DNA from: JAWWBL01 sp033720975
Lineage (GTDB): Bacteria; Actinomycetota; Acidimicrobiia; Spongiisociales; ZC4RG35
Direction: 5' to 3'
Assembly: GCA_033720975.1 (NCBI GenBank)
Contig: JAWWBL010000032.1
Coordinates: forward strand, 1-17,783
Length of the DNA stretch: 17,783 bases
Shown here: one piece after another, positions 5,543-13,878 of the stretch
Layout: each line of letters starts with the position of its first letter
Position numbering within the stretch: the stretch's first letter is position 1
Made by a program: the position numbers and the translations under genes
Notes under the pieces: model-generated
Seen by the model: the letters and a program-made list of their open reading frames with translations, nothing else
The model's database searches: none
Told to the model about the DNA's origin: nothing

Positions 5543-6343
5543 ATGACGCTCGACGTCGCGAAAGAGGCTCGCTTGGAAACTCTCTCACCGAGCCGTGCCG
5601 GAGACTTCAAGACCTGCCCCCAGCTCTTCAAGTTCCGGGCGATCGACCGGATGCCCGAGCCGACGTCCATCTATCAGGCGCGTGGCACCACTGCCCATCT
5701 CGCCCTGCAGCGCCTCTTCGACGAGCCCGGGCCGGACCGCACACCCGAGAAGCTGTTCGACCTGTTCAGGGAGGCTTGGACCGAGGTTCGGGGCGAGGCG
5801 GAGTTCGATGACCTGTTCGAGGACACTGACGCTGAGCGTGAGTGGGGGCTGGAGTCGATGGAGCTCTTGGCGAACTACTTCGCCATCGAGGATCCCAGGA
5901 CCTTCGATCCCCTCGAACGTGAGCTCGACATGCTCGAAGACCTCGACGACATCGTGATAAGAGGAATTCTCGACCGCATCGATCGGGACGATCAGGGCAA
6001 CCTTGTCATAACCGACTACAAGACGGGCAAGGCCCCACCCGAGCGATATGCGCTCCCCGCGTTCTTCGCTCTCAAGATCTACGCCCTTCTGATCCGGCGT
6101 CGCACCGGCGAGACCCCTGTTGAGGTGCGTCTCTTGTACCTCAACGGGCCCACGATGTATCGGCTCCCGATAGATGACCGGCAGCTAGACGCCATGGATG
6201 TACAGCTTCGGGCGCTATGGGCTGCGATCAACCGCGCACTCGAGACCGACCGCTTTCCCACCAGACCGGGCAAGCTCTGCGAATGGTGCTCTTTCCAGGA
6301 GATCTGCCCCGCCTGGGTCGAAACGGACGAGACGCCCGCTTGA
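5543..6343 (+). CDS. Stand-alone Fe-S PD-(D/E)XK nuclease, RecB/Cas4-like
   Basis: The 266-residue protein is a single nuclease module like the one fused to AddB, AdnA/AdnB and present in Cas4. The entry motif is LSPSRAGDFKTCPQLFKFR with Cys25, followed by GTTAHLALQRLF (His52). The active site is GILDRIDR (Asp144) and ITDYKTGK (Asp158, Lys160). The C-terminal CEWCSFQEIC gives Cys246, Cys249 and Cys255, which with Cys25 form the usual [4Fe-4S] ligand set. The Gln of the QxxxY motif is not at its usual place (FFALKIYALLI). It would cut DNA ends with divalent metal. It has no helicase domain and lies 1.4 kb from the AdnAB-like operon, separated by gdh on the other strand. It could act as an extra exonuclease or accessory subunit; no CRISPR genes are nearby, so a Cas4 role is not supported. 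Confidence 0.88.
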   Translation: MTLDVAKEARLETLSPSRAGDFKTCPQLFKFRAIDRMPEPTSIYQARGTTAHLALQRLFDEPGPDRTPEKLFDLFREAWTEVRGEAEFDDLFEDTDAEREWGLESMELLANYFAIEDPRTFDPLERELDMLEDLDDIVIRGILDRIDRDDQGNLVITDYKTGKAPPERYALPAFFALKIYALLIRRRTGETPVEVRLLYLNGPTMYRLPIDDRQLDAMDVQLRALWAAINRALETDRFPTRPGKLCEWCSFQEICPAWVETDETPA

Positions 6344-6349
6344 TCCAGA

Positions 6350-6369
6350 TCAGGGGAAGATTCCCCTGA
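6350..6369. terminator. Perfect inverted repeat at a convergent gene junction, possible two-way terminator
   Basis: TCAGGGGAAGATTCCCCTGA has 9-bp perfect arms around two central bases. It includes the stop codon and last codons of the dehydrogenase gene and lies seven bases after the nuclease stop. No T-run follows on either side, so intrinsic termination is uncertain; it may instead pause polymerase or protect 3' ends. Confidence 0.4.
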
Positions 6370-7615
6370 CCAACTTGGCGTCCGCCACACGCCGGATGCC
6401 CTTGATCAAAGCCGCAGTCCGCATGTCTACGTTCTCGGCGACCGCGATCTGCTGGACGTCGTCGAAGGCTCGGACCATGATCTCCCTGAGCCGGGCGACA
6501 ACCTCGTTCTCGGTCCAGAAGTACTTCTGGACGTCCTGAACCCACTCGAAGTAGGACACGGTGACGCCCCCGGCGTTTGCGAGGATGTCCGGGACGATGA
6601 CTATCCCGCGCTCACGCAACCGATCGTCCGCTTCCAGCGTGGTGGGGTTGTTGGCCCCTTCGATCACGACCTTGGCCTTGACCTCGTCGGCGTTCCCCTT
6701 GTGCAGGACCCCCTGGATCGCGGCCGGGACCAGCACATCACACTCCAGCCCAAATACCTCGTCACCGCCGATGAACTCGGCGTCGGGAAAGCCTTCGAGA
6801 TAGCGGTGCTCATCAACCCACTTGCCTGCGGCCTCGATGTCGAGGCCGTCCGGGTCGTAGACGGCTCCCGAGATGTCGGAGACGGCCACGACCTTGTGCC
6901 TCATCTGGTGTCCGGCGACCGCGGCATAGCGACCCACGTTTCCAAACCCGTGTATCGCAACGCTGATGTTGTTGGGGTCGATGTCTGCTACCTCGGCTGC
7001 CTGCGGAAGAAGGAACATGAGGCCCCTGCCGGTGGCCTCCCTTCGGGCAACGCTGCCACCAAGAGCGGGCGGCTTTCCTGTCACGACCGCGGGGACCGAT
7101 CGCCCGACGTGTTGGGAATATGTGTCCATCAACCATGCCATCACCTGCTCATTGGTCCCCAGGTCCGGAGCCGGAATGTCTTGTTCCGGGCCGATGAGGT
7201 TGATGATCTCCATGGTGAAGCGCCGGGTGACTCTCTGCAGCTCCGCGCGGGATAGCTCCATCGGGTTTATCCGAACTCCGCCCTTGGCCCCTCCAAAAGG
7301 GACGCCAACTATTGCGCACTTCCAGGTCATCCACATGGCCAGAGCGGTCACCTCGCCCAAGTCGACGTCAGGGGCGAACCTGATCCCGCCTTTGGTCGGG
7401 CCCATGGTCGTGAGGTGTTGGACGCGATAGCCGAAGATCGTCTCCACCTCGCTGTAGTTGTCGTGCCGGAACGGGAAGCTCACCACGGTCGCCTTCTGCG
7501 GCACCCGGAGACGATCAGATACGTTCTCGTCCAACCCCATGAGGGTGGCCACCCGGTCGAACTGGCCGACCGCCTCGTGGTACATCGGGGAGTCGAATTC
7601 GCTTCCGTGGTCCAA
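6350..7615 (-). CDS. gdhA: Glu/Leu/Phe/Val dehydrogenase, probably glutamate dehydrogenase
   Basis: The 421-residue protein has the normal length of hexameric amino-acid dehydrogenases. It interconverts glutamate and 2-oxoglutarate plus ammonia with NAD(P), in the cytoplasm. Visible motifs are MGPTKGGIRFAPDV (~71-84), VPFGGAKGGVRINP with the catalytic Lys111, IPAPDLGT with the catalytic Asp151, and the Rossmann loop HGFGNVGRYAA (222-232). SDISG follows the second beta strand and leaves the NAD/NADP choice open. The start is TTG 7615, seven bases after a strong GGAGG (7623-7627), the clearest Shine-Dalgarno site in the window. The gene diverges from the AdnAB operon and converges on the nuclease gene. 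Leu/Phe dehydrogenase activity is not excluded, but the sequence looks most like glutamate dehydrogenase. Confidence 0.92.
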   Translation of the reverse strand: MDHGSEFDSPMYHEAVGQFDRVATLMGLDENVSDRLRVPQKATVVSFPFRHDNYSEVETIFGYRVQHLTTMGPTKGGIRFAPDVDLGEVTALAMWMTWKCAIVGVPFGGAKGGVRINPMELSRAELQRVTRRFTMEIINLIGPEQDIPAPDLGTNEQVMAWLMDTYSQHVGRSVPAVVTGKPPALGGSVARREATGRGLMFLLPQAAEVADIDPNNISVAIHGFGNVGRYAAVAGHQMRHKVVAVSDISGAVYDPDGLDIEAAGKWVDEHRYLEGFPDAEFIGGDEVFGLECDVLVPAAIQGVLHKGNADEVKAKVVIEGANNPTTLEADDRLRERGIVIVPDILANAGGVTVSYFEWVQDVQKYFWTENEVVARLREIMVRAFDDVQQIAVAENVDMRTAALIKGIRRVADAKLVRGIFP

Positions 7616-7719
7616 CAGCTGGCCTCCGTCTGGCTACCAGAGAATCCTAAGCAGGAGACTCCCATTGCGAGGTGGGTCCGCAGCAGAAATTGTCACACCC
7701 GCCCCATAGCTTGGGCCCC
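7616..7719. promoter_or_regulatory. Divergent promoter region between gdh and the AdnAB operon
   Basis: This is 104 bp between divergent start codons. On the plus strand TAGCTT (7707-7712) lies seven bases before ATG 7720, so that transcript would be leaderless; TTGTCA at 7690-7695 is too close to serve as its -35. On the minus strand the gdh start has a GGAGG ribosome site, with a TAGGAT-like -10 further upstream. No LexA-box palindrome was seen here. Confidence 0.45.
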
Positions 7720-7863
7720 ATGACACACACAGACATCTCACAGCAGCAGTCGAGCGGTGAAGCAACGGACCTGGTTTTCGACGACCCGGTGTCCTATCTG
7801 GCCCTCTTCGGGCTGGAGGCCGAGATCGTGTTCGAATCGGCCGGTATCCTCGAGGCCGCCTGA
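7720..7863 (+). CDS. 47-residue acidic small protein leading the AdnAB operon
   Basis: ATG 7720 opens a 47-codon frame ending at TGA 7861-7863, 16 bp before the AdnA-like start. The product begins MTHTDISQQQSSGEATDL and ends with a hydrophobic/acidic helix-like part (DPVSYLALFGLEAEIVFE). It is strongly acidic, with no cysteines and no signal peptide. An in-frame ATG at 7672 would lengthen it, but 7720 sits seven bases after a -10-like TAGCTT. I recognise no family. Position at the head of the helicase-nuclease operon suggests an accessory or regulatory peptide, or a translational leader; this is inference. Confidence 0.5.
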   Translation: MTHTDISQQQSSGEATDLVFDDPVSYLALFGLEAEIVFESAGILEAA

Positions 7864-7879
7864 CCCTACGATCCGCACG

Positions 7880-10825
7880 GTGACCGGCAGCGAAATCCAA
7901 GTGGGCCCGGACGATTGGGCCGAGGCAATTGCCCGAGCGTCCGGACATCAAATCGTCGTCGCCGGTCCGGGCACCGGAAAGACCGAGTTCCTGGTGCGTC
8001 GGGTGCACTATCTCGTGGACAAAGGCCTGGCGCGTCGCGATCAGATCGCCGTTGTCTGCTTCTCACGGAGAGCAGCTGCGGACCTCAGACAGCGCATCCA
8101 AAGTCGTCTCGGCGGCGCCGGGACCCAGGTGGACGCGACCACGTTCCACTCCCTGGCGCTCCGTCTCATGGAGGCCGCAAATCCAGGGAATCGGCCCGTC
8201 TTGCTGACAACACCGGAGCAGGTTGGCGTGGTGCGCGCGGTCCTCGCCGACGAGGACCCCAGCGACTGGCCCATCACCTACCGCGGGATTCTCACCACCG
8301 ACGCATTCGCCGACGAGGTGGCTGACTTCCTGATGCGCTGCTCCGAGAGGCTCCTCTCTCCCACCGATCTCGCGGAAAAGGCGCGCGAGCGCGCCGACTG
8401 GAGAGGGCTGCCCGACCTGTACGCCCGCTATCTCGAACGACTGGTAGCGATGCAGCGAACCGACTACGGGGTTTTGCTCCGTTCCGCAGTCGACCTACTC
8501 GAGACAGACGCAGGACAGGAGCTCGCCTCTCATTACCGATTCGTTCTCGTCGACGAGTATCAGGACACCTCCCCGGCTCAAGCGAAGTTGGCGAAACTCC
8601 TCGCGACCCCGAGCGGCAATCTGACCGTCACCGGCGACCCATATCAATCGATCTACTCGTTTCGAGGGGCCGAGCTGCGCAACGTCTCGGAGTTCCACCT
8701 TTCCGGTCCCGACACCGAGCGAATCGTCCTCACCCAGAGCTTCAGGGTGCCGGAGGAGATCATGACCTCGGCCCTGCGCGTGGTATCGCCTGGGCATTTG
8801 CCTGGGGAAGCCGGTCGCGTCACACCGGCTGCCCATAGCGGCCGTGTGGAGGCCTACCTCTTCGACCAGGAGACTGCCGAAGCGGAGTGGATCGCACGGG
8901 AAGTGGAGCGAGCCATCCAGGTCGAAGATGTCGAGCCAAGTGCGATCGCCGTCCTCGTGCGCACCAAAAAGGAGCTCGTATCCGAGCTCTCGAGAGCCCT
9001 CCAGCGACGCGGCGTGCCCCATGACCCTCCCTCGACCCGACTGGTCGACCACCCCGCCGCCCGTCTCATCCACGATCTGGTGACTGTTGCCATGGATGGC
9101 GGCAGCCTCGGGGATTACCCGGCATCGCGGGCCGCCGAGGCAGATCGCGCAATGAGACGCGTTCTGCTCGGGCCACTGGTGGGCATCAGCCTCTCAGGGG
9201 AGAGGCAACTCCTCCGCCGAAGACGAAGCACCGGTGAGGGCTGGGCCCGCATCCTTGCACGGAACCACCCGAGCCTGTCCGAGCTGCTGAATGACCGGGA
9301 GTGGGCGACCGCACTTCCGGCATCGGACGGTTTTTGGGAGTTGTGGTCAGGCCTGTCGCTGATAGGCAAATTGGCCAATGATCCGACGCGAGCCTCGTGG
9401 CGCCGAGCCTGGACCGCCCTCGCTCAGGTCCTCGCTACTCAAAGTGATCGTGATCCATCCGTCACGCTGCATCACTTCTTCGATCTGGTCGCCGGGGGCG
9501 ACTACGAGGCCTCACCCCTGCTCTCCTACCAGGAGTCGGGTGCCGGGGTCACCCTGACCACGATGCATCAGGCGAAGGGGCTGGAGTTCGACGTCGTCTT
9601 CATCGCCAACGCCGTCGAGGGAGTGTTCCCCGACCTGCGCCGAAGCAGGCGGATGCTGAGGCCGGAGCTGCTGTCGCCAGAAAGAACAACCGATGCCCAC
9701 GCACAACATCTCTTTCGGCTTCAGGAGGAGATGCGGCTCGCCTACACGGCAACCACGAGGGCCCGCAGGCGTGTCGTGTGGACGGCAACCGACGCCGGTG
9801 TCGACCAGGGTGAGCACCGACCGTCTCGATTCCTCACCGCGGCGGCCGGTGTCGAGAGCCTTGCCGAGCTGACGTCTCCTGGAGAGGACCGTGGTGAACC
9901 GGTGACTCTGAACGGAGCGGAGATCTCTTTGCGCAGAGACCTGACTGATCCCTCGACTCCTCCGGTCACTCGGCTGGTCGCTGCCCAGGTCCTGGCCAAT
10001 CCTGAGGGTGACTGGTGGGATCAGTCGTTCTTCGCCGGGCTCGCCGAGACAGGCCCGGACGCCCCCATCTTGGGAGGGCCTCTCCGTCTGTCACCCAGCC
10101 AGGCAGACTCTTACGCCACCTGTCCGCGACGCTATGCCCTCGAAAGGCGTCTCCGTCTTGGTGACGCTTCCTCGCCGTGGGCCCACTTCGGATCCTTGGT
10201 GCATGAGGCACTTGAGATGGCGGAGCGCCAGGTGGTAGGCACCGGCAGGCCGCATGCAGTCCTCGAAGATGCCGTGAACGCAATCGACTCCGTCTGGGAG
10301 TCAGCCGACTTCGGCACTCCCGAGCTCAATAGGGCATGGAGAGAACAGGCGGTCTCCTGCGTCGCCAACCTCTACGAGAAGTGGCCGCACGCCGATGGGG
10401 AGCCGATCGAGCTGGAGTCTTTGGTTACCGGCGAGATCGCAGGTGTGGAGTGGATGGGGAAGATCGACAGACTGGAGAGGACCGACGCGGGTTTGCGTGT
10501 CGTCGACTACAAGACTTCCAAGTCGGTGGCCACCATCGCCGAAGCCGAGACTTCCATCCAACTCGCCTTCTACGCGATGGCCGTGAGCATGACCGAGGAT
10601 GTGGTTGCCGCCGAGATGTGGTACCCCCGCGTTGCGTCGAGAAACCTCACGACGAGGTCCCTCGACATGAACAAGCTGGCTGATGTCGTCGCCGTCATGG
10701 AGGAGATCACCGAGTCGATCCAGGCGGAGCATTGGGAGCCACGCCCTGGCAAGCACTGCGATCGGTGCCAATTCCGTGGATCATGCCCGGCGTGGCCAGA
10801 AGGCCGGGGGGCATATCTCTCATGA
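7880..10825 (+). CDS. adnA: AdnA-like UvrD/Rep-family helicase fused to Fe-S PD-(D/E)XK nuclease
   Basis: The 981-residue protein is a superfamily 1A helicase with a C-terminal nuclease, as in actinobacterial AdnAB, which resects double-strand breaks. Helicase motifs: Walker A GPGTGKT (29-35), Ia CFSRRAAADLRQ, II DEYQD (225-229), III GDPYQSIYSFRG (252-263), IV QSFRVPEE, V TLTTMHQAKG (558-567), VI MRLAYTATTRARRR (618-631). The Q-motif Gln expected just before Walker A is missing (DDWAEAIA). Nuclease: SPSQADSYATC, Asp863, Asp876-x-Lys878, Gln894/Tyr898, and Fe-S cysteines C748, C960, C963, C969. Start GTG 7880 is chosen because the earlier ATG (7757) reads the small upstream gene out of frame; TACGAT lies seven bases before it. 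The stop overlaps the next start (ATGA). AdnA is assigned because it is upstream and shorter, as in mycobacteria; subunit identity is tentative. Confidence 0.9.
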   Translation: MTGSEIQVGPDDWAEAIARASGHQIVVAGPGTGKTEFLVRRVHYLVDKGLARRDQIAVVCFSRRAAADLRQRIQSRLGGAGTQVDATTFHSLALRLMEAANPGNRPVLLTTPEQVGVVRAVLADEDPSDWPITYRGILTTDAFADEVADFLMRCSERLLSPTDLAEKARERADWRGLPDLYARYLERLVAMQRTDYGVLLRSAVDLLETDAGQELASHYRFVLVDEYQDTSPAQAKLAKLLATPSGNLTVTGDPYQSIYSFRGAELRNVSEFHLSGPDTERIVLTQSFRVPEEIMTSALRVVSPGHLPGEAGRVTPAAHSGRVEAYLFDQETAEAEWIAREVERAIQVEDVEPSAIAVLVRTKKELVSELSRALQRRGVPHDPPSTRLVDHPAARLIHDLVTVAMDGGSLGDYPASRAAEADRAMRRVLLGPLVGISLSGERQLLRRRRSTGEGWARILARNHPSLSELLNDREWATALPASDGFWELWSGLSLIGKLANDPTRASWRRAWTALAQVLATQSDRDPSVTLHHFFDLVAGGDYEASPLLSYQESGAGVTLTTMHQAKGLEFDVVFIANAVEGVFPDLRRSRRMLRPELLSPERTTDAHAQHLFRLQEEMRLAYTATTRARRRVVWTATDAGVDQGEHRPSRFLTAAAGVESLAELTSPGEDRGEPVTLNGAEISLRRDLTDPSTPPVTRLVAAQVLANPEGDWWDQSFFAGLAETGPDAPILGGPLRLSPSQADSYATCPRRYALERRLRLGDASSPWAHFGSLVHEALEMAERQVVGTGRPHAVLEDAVNAIDSVWESADFGTPELNRAWREQAVSCVANLYEKWPHADGEPIELESLVTGEIAGVEWMGKIDRLERTDAGLRVVDYKTSKSVATIAEAETSIQLAFYAMAVSMTEDVVAAEMWYPRVASRNLTTRSLDMNKLADVVAVMEEITESIQAEHWEPRPGKHCDRCQFRGSCPAWPEGRGAYLS

Positions 10826-13800
10826 AAGGCCTCACTCCCTCTCCAGAGCAGCAGCAGATCCTCGATCTCGGCCTGACCTCTGTGAGGGTGAGGGCTGGGG
10901 CGGGGACCGGCAAGACCACGACGGTCGCGATGGTCATCGCCAACCTGATCGAGGCCCACCACGTCGATCCCGAGCAGATCCTCGGGATCACGTTCACCAA
11001 CAAGGCCGCGGCCGAGCTCGCAGACAAAGTGCGCTCCGTCGTAGGAGAAGTAGCAGACCCGGGTCGACAGGTAGAGGTGCACACCTATCACGGTTTCGCA
11101 GCACAGATCCTGTCCGAGTTCGGCGCACTGGCAGGAGCAGATCCCAATGCCAGAGTCATAACCCCAACTTTCTCCCGTCAGCTCCTGTCAGAGACTTTCA
11201 ACCATCGCTCCTATGACCTGCTCGACATCACCAACCGGAGAACCCTCGACAAGATCCGGGCCCTGGGCGATCGCATGGGAGACCATCTCGTCACCCCCGA
11301 GGTTGTAATCGCAGCCGCAGACACGATGCCGCAGGACGAGATCTGGCGGGCAAGGCGCGAGATGGCGCAGACAATCGGTGAGTACATAGCGGACAAGCGC
11401 CGTCTGAACGTCGTCGACTACTCGGACCTTGTGACGCTCTCCACCCGGGTGATGATCGATAACCCGGGCCTGGCGGCAGCAGTCAGGAATCGCTATCAGG
11501 TTGTGGTCCTCGACGAGTATCAGGACACCAACCCGGGCCAGCGTGTGTTGCTCTCGACGATATTCGGTGACGGGTTCCCTGTTATCGCGGTGGGAGACGA
11601 GGACCAGACCATCTACGAGTGGCGGGGGGCCTCTGCAGAGAACTTCGAGCTGTTCCCGACCCAGTTCACCACCCAGAGTGGGGCCCCGGCACACCAAAAA
11701 GGCTTGACCCTCAACCGCCGGTCCTCATCAGAGATCCTCGAGGTCGCCAACCGGGTGCGACACGTCGCCAACCCCGAGGCCGACCCGCTCGAGGTGGTGG
11801 ACGGCACTCCTCCAGGTGAGGTGACCACTTACTGGGCCGGCGACGCCCTGCAGGAAGCCGACTGGATTGCCAGCCGCTTCGAGGAGCTGCATGAACATGG
11901 CGAGCCCTGGAGCTCAATGGCCGTGCTCCTCCGAAAAAACAAAGACTTTGCCGTCGTCCTCGACGCCATGACACGGCACGACATTCCCGTGGAGGTAGCC
12001 AACGTGGGCGGGCTTCTGTCAGTCCCTGAAGTCTCCGAGCTTCGAGCCTGGCTCGCCATTCTCGAACAGCCTGAGAACTCTGCGGCACTGACCGACGTGC
12101 TGATGGGCAGCGGTTTCCGGCTTGGAATGGCAGACATCGCCCCGCTGAGCAGGAGAGCGCAGGAAGAGAGGGTGTTCGATGACGACGAGGAAGAGCCCAC
12201 GCCTATCACCCTGCTTGAAGCACTCGAGGACCTCGCGACGATCCCAGGGATCCGGCCCCTGGCGTTCGATGCCTTGAGAAGGTTCCGCGGGATCTACCGG
12301 GAAGTGCTGGGCGAGAGCCAGGGGATGAGCCTCGTGGGCGTGGTGCGGATGATCCTCGACCGAACCCGCGCCTGGCAGAACATCGAAGCCCTGCCACCGA
12401 ACCCCCGCTTGACCGCTCGCTTGAACATATATCGATTCCTCGACCTGGCCGAAGACTGGAGCCCGCTTCAGGGACGGCCCTCATTGGCGGCTTTCCTCGA
12501 CTATCTCTCCGCGATGGAAGAGGAACCGGCCGAGGAACTCGACAGCGCCCACCTGTCAGGCGAAGAGGCTGTCACTCTCATCACTGTCCACCGTGCCAAG
12601 GGTCTGGAGTGGGAGAACGTGGCAATTCCCGCCGTCGCCAAAGGCAACTTTCCCTCGGCGTCTCAGCAGTATCCCGATCCGATCAGGTTTCCCGAGTCCC
12701 TCCCCTCCGAGCTGCGCATCGATGGTGTCATGGACCATATGCCGACGGATCCCAAAGAGCGGCTGGAGTTTCTTCGGGCGCGCCACGAGATGCAGGAATG
12801 GCGCGTGGCTTATGTTGCTGTCACCCGCGCCAAGCGCCGGCTCTTCGTCTCAGGCGCCTATTGGTACGGCTTGCCCGAGCCGACAAAGAACCCGAAGGGC
12901 CCGTCACCACTATTCGAAATCGTCGCCGAATCGGCGACGTCTGGAAGCGACGGGTTCGCTGAGTTGGGCCCTCGTCCTCAGCTTCTCCGGCCCGACCCAG
13001 CAACCGCAGCTCCGGATCCACTGTTCGACGAAGGGTGGGCCGGAGCCATGAGGCGTGCCGCCGGCTCGACATATATCCCCGACCTGGCGGCGGCGCGCGA
13101 ACTAGCCGACGAATATGAGCGCGTGCTCGAAGACACCAATCAACGTCTCTTCACCCTCGCCGAACCACTGAGTATTACCGACGTGGACGTGTCCGCAGCA
13201 TCCTCGGTAACCGGGCTCGTCACCTATGCCCAATGCCCGAAACGCTTCTATTGGAGCGAGATCGACCCGCTTCCCCGCCGAAGAAACCCGGCCGCGGCTC
13301 GCGGAACCGAGATTCACCGCCGAATCGAGCTTCACCAACGGGGCCAGGTGCCCTTCGAGGAGGTGTCCGAGGCTCTTTACGACCTGGTTGGCGGTGGCGA
13401 GCCCGGCGAACCGGGTGGGTTCGACGCGTACCTGGAGTCTCGATTCGCGGAAAAGGACGCGGCGCTGGTCGAGGCCGCTTTCACGATCGATTTGAGCGAC
13501 GACTTCCAGGTTCGGGGCCGCATCGACGCCGTCTACGCCGACGGGACTGCATGGGAGGTCGTCGACTTCAAGTCGGGGAAGCCGAGCGACGACCCTGCCC
13601 GAATGGTCCAGCTACAGGCCTATGCGGTGGCCGCCACCGACGCGGATTTCGGTCTCCCCAAACCCGACTCGCTCTACGTGACGTTCGCTTATCTGGGGGG
13701 CGGCGTGACAGAGGAGAGATACCACGCCGACGACGGGTGGATCCGGTCTGCTCGCGCCCGGCTGGGCGACATTGCCGACGCCATCACTTCCACCGAGTTC

Positions 13801-13878
13801 GCCGAGTCCCCGGGTGAGTGGTGTCGGTCCTGTGATTTCCTCCAGTTCTGCGCGCCAGGGCAGGCATGGCTGTCATGA
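10822..13878 (+). CDS. adnB: AdnB-like UvrD/PcrA-family helicase fused to Fe-S PD-(D/E)XK nuclease
   Basis: The 1018-residue protein is the second helicase-nuclease of the pair. Motifs: Q motif TPSPEQQQIL (5-14), Walker A GAGTGKT (26-32), Ia GITFTNKAAAELADKVR, II DEYQD (231-235), III GDEDQTIYEWRG (258-269), IV LNRRSSSEIL, V TLITVHRAKGLEWE (585-598), VI WRVAYVAVTRAKRR (660-673). Nuclease: TYAQCPKRFYW (Cys805), His832 in GTEIHRR, Asp902, Asp915-x-Lys917, Gln930/Tyr934, and C1001, C1004, C1010 completing the Fe-S set. All catalytic residues are present in both domains. In mycobacterial AdnAB the AdnB motor drives translocation, which fits this subunit having the intact Q motif. Start ATG 10822 forms ATGA with the stop of the upstream gene; the frame extends upstream to 10732 but only through AdnA coding sequence. 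The two proteins probably form a heterodimer. Confidence 0.9.
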   Translation: MKGLTPSPEQQQILDLGLTSVRVRAGAGTGKTTTVAMVIANLIEAHHVDPEQILGITFTNKAAAELADKVRSVVGEVADPGRQVEVHTYHGFAAQILSEFGALAGADPNARVITPTFSRQLLSETFNHRSYDLLDITNRRTLDKIRALGDRMGDHLVTPEVVIAAADTMPQDEIWRARREMAQTIGEYIADKRRLNVVDYSDLVTLSTRVMIDNPGLAAAVRNRYQVVVLDEYQDTNPGQRVLLSTIFGDGFPVIAVGDEDQTIYEWRGASAENFELFPTQFTTQSGAPAHQKGLTLNRRSSSEILEVANRVRHVANPEADPLEVVDGTPPGEVTTYWAGDALQEADWIASRFEELHEHGEPWSSMAVLLRKNKDFAVVLDAMTRHDIPVEVANVGGLLSVPEVSELRAWLAILEQPENSAALTDVLMGSGFRLGMADIAPLSRRAQEERVFDDDEEEPTPITLLEALEDLATIPGIRPLAFDALRRFRGIYREVLGESQGMSLVGVVRMILDRTRAWQNIEALPPNPRLTARLNIYRFLDLAEDWSPLQGRPSLAAFLDYLSAMEEEPAEELDSAHLSGEEAVTLITVHRAKGLEWENVAIPAVAKGNFPSASQQYPDPIRFPESLPSELRIDGVMDHMPTDPKERLEFLRARHEMQEWRVAYVAVTRAKRRLFVSGAYWYGLPEPTKNPKGPSPLFEIVAESATSGSDGFAELGPRPQLLRPDPATAAPDPLFDEGWAGAMRRAAGSTYIPDLAAARELADEYERVLEDTNQRLFTLAEPLSITDVDVSAASSVTGLVTYAQCPKRFYWSEIDPLPRRRNPAAARGTEIHRRIELHQRGQVPFEEVSEALYDLVGGGEPGEPGGFDAYLESRFAEKDAALVEAAFTIDLSDDFQVRGRIDAVYADGTAWEVVDFKSGKPSDDPARMVQLQAYAVAATDADFGLPKPDSLYVTFAYLGGGVTEERYHADDGWIRSARARLGDIADAITSTEFAESPGEWCRSCDFLQFCAPGQAWLS

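Noticed and set aside
7757..7879. N-terminal extension of the AdnA-like protein from ATG 7757
   Set aside because: The extra 41 residues are the small upstream gene read in another frame (Trp/Arg/Ser-rich) and do not fit a helicase N-terminus; GTG 7880 does.
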